A stretch of 56,833 nt of DNA from Crenothrix polyspora (GTDB taxonomy: Bacteria; Pseudomonadota; Gammaproteobacteria; Methylococcales; Methylomonadaceae), in NCBI GenBank assembly GCA_945902915.1, contig CAMDNJ010000002.1, positions 1 through 56,833 of the forward strand, given 5' to 3'. The position numbers and the translations under genes were made by a program. The notes beneath the pieces were generated by a model. It worked only from the letters and a program-made list of their open reading frames with translations, made no database searches and was not told where the DNA came from. Positions within the stretch are counted from its first letter, which is position 1; each line of letters begins with the position of its first letter. Positions 56,768 to 56,833 of this stretch are shown one piece after another.

Positions 56768-56833
56768 AAATAGGTCGTTGGTTTGCCTGTTTTTAGCAAG
56801 CCAAGCTGATTAAGCATTCGACAGCGTAGGGGC

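Overview
The window reads as a continuous stretch of a gammaproteobacterial chromosome. Several neighbourhoods are typical of that class: rplU-rpmA-obgE-proB facing ispB, cysK overlapping an EpsC-type serine acetyltransferase, degQ, pepN, nadE and recB/recD. By eye the DNA is AT-leaning. The unusual glucokinase plus phosphorylase-kinase/GH15-like pair, the carboxynorspermidine decarboxylase, the CarH-like B12 regulator and the abundant GTAGGTTGGGCT-type intergenic repeats would fit a methanotroph of the Methylococcales. That placement is inference, not proof.

Layout. 1-8000 (minus strand) is a cluster of the ATP-grasp / alpha-E / transglutaminase type: a circularly permuted ATP-grasp protein, an alpha-E protein, a 1132-residue transglutaminase-DUF2126 fusion, then citrate synthase, then the first 76 codons of a second ATP-grasp protein running off the window. 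This family of clusters is predicted to make or attach peptide-like tags and remains poorly characterised. 8000-10830 is a gene-poor, eroded stretch holding one secreted phosphoesterase and decayed reading frames. 10830-15470 holds a DUF2721 membrane protein, glucokinase and the large GH15/PhK-like protein. 16100-19200 has an RRM protein, a cold-shock protein and a membrane-fused spermidine-synthase-like protein. 19670-23000 (plus strand) is serine and cysteine synthesis: serA, cysK, cysE. 23260-26030 is a PAS-kinase/FixJ-like two-component system. 26430-33400 holds a Host_attach protein, pepN, DUF423, moaB, degQ, a secreted unknown and a flavin reductase. 34070-38460 has two unknowns, mgtE and proB, followed by obgE, rpmA and rplU, with ispB divergent. 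41490-50340 has recD, an acyltransferase with a small membrane-anchored unknown, a YcgN-like protein, a CarH-like regulator, nadE and an exported TPR protein. 50645-56767 (plus strand) has recB, nspC and a quinone oxidoreductase. recC is not in the window. I saw no tRNA, rRNA, CRISPR array or complete insertion sequence.

The most distinctive DNA-level content lies between genes. Two families of MITE-like elements with terminal inverted repeats have three copies each. One family supplies the stop codons of serA and mgtE from its own terminus. The other sits flush against 3' ends, twice between convergent genes. There is also a run of 42-bp degenerate tandem repeats (33573-33950), a 54-bp tandem duplication that duplicated the ribosome-binding site and start of the alpha-E gene, a 77-bp near-perfect hairpin inside the ATP-grasp cluster, and a duplicated nspC 3' end.
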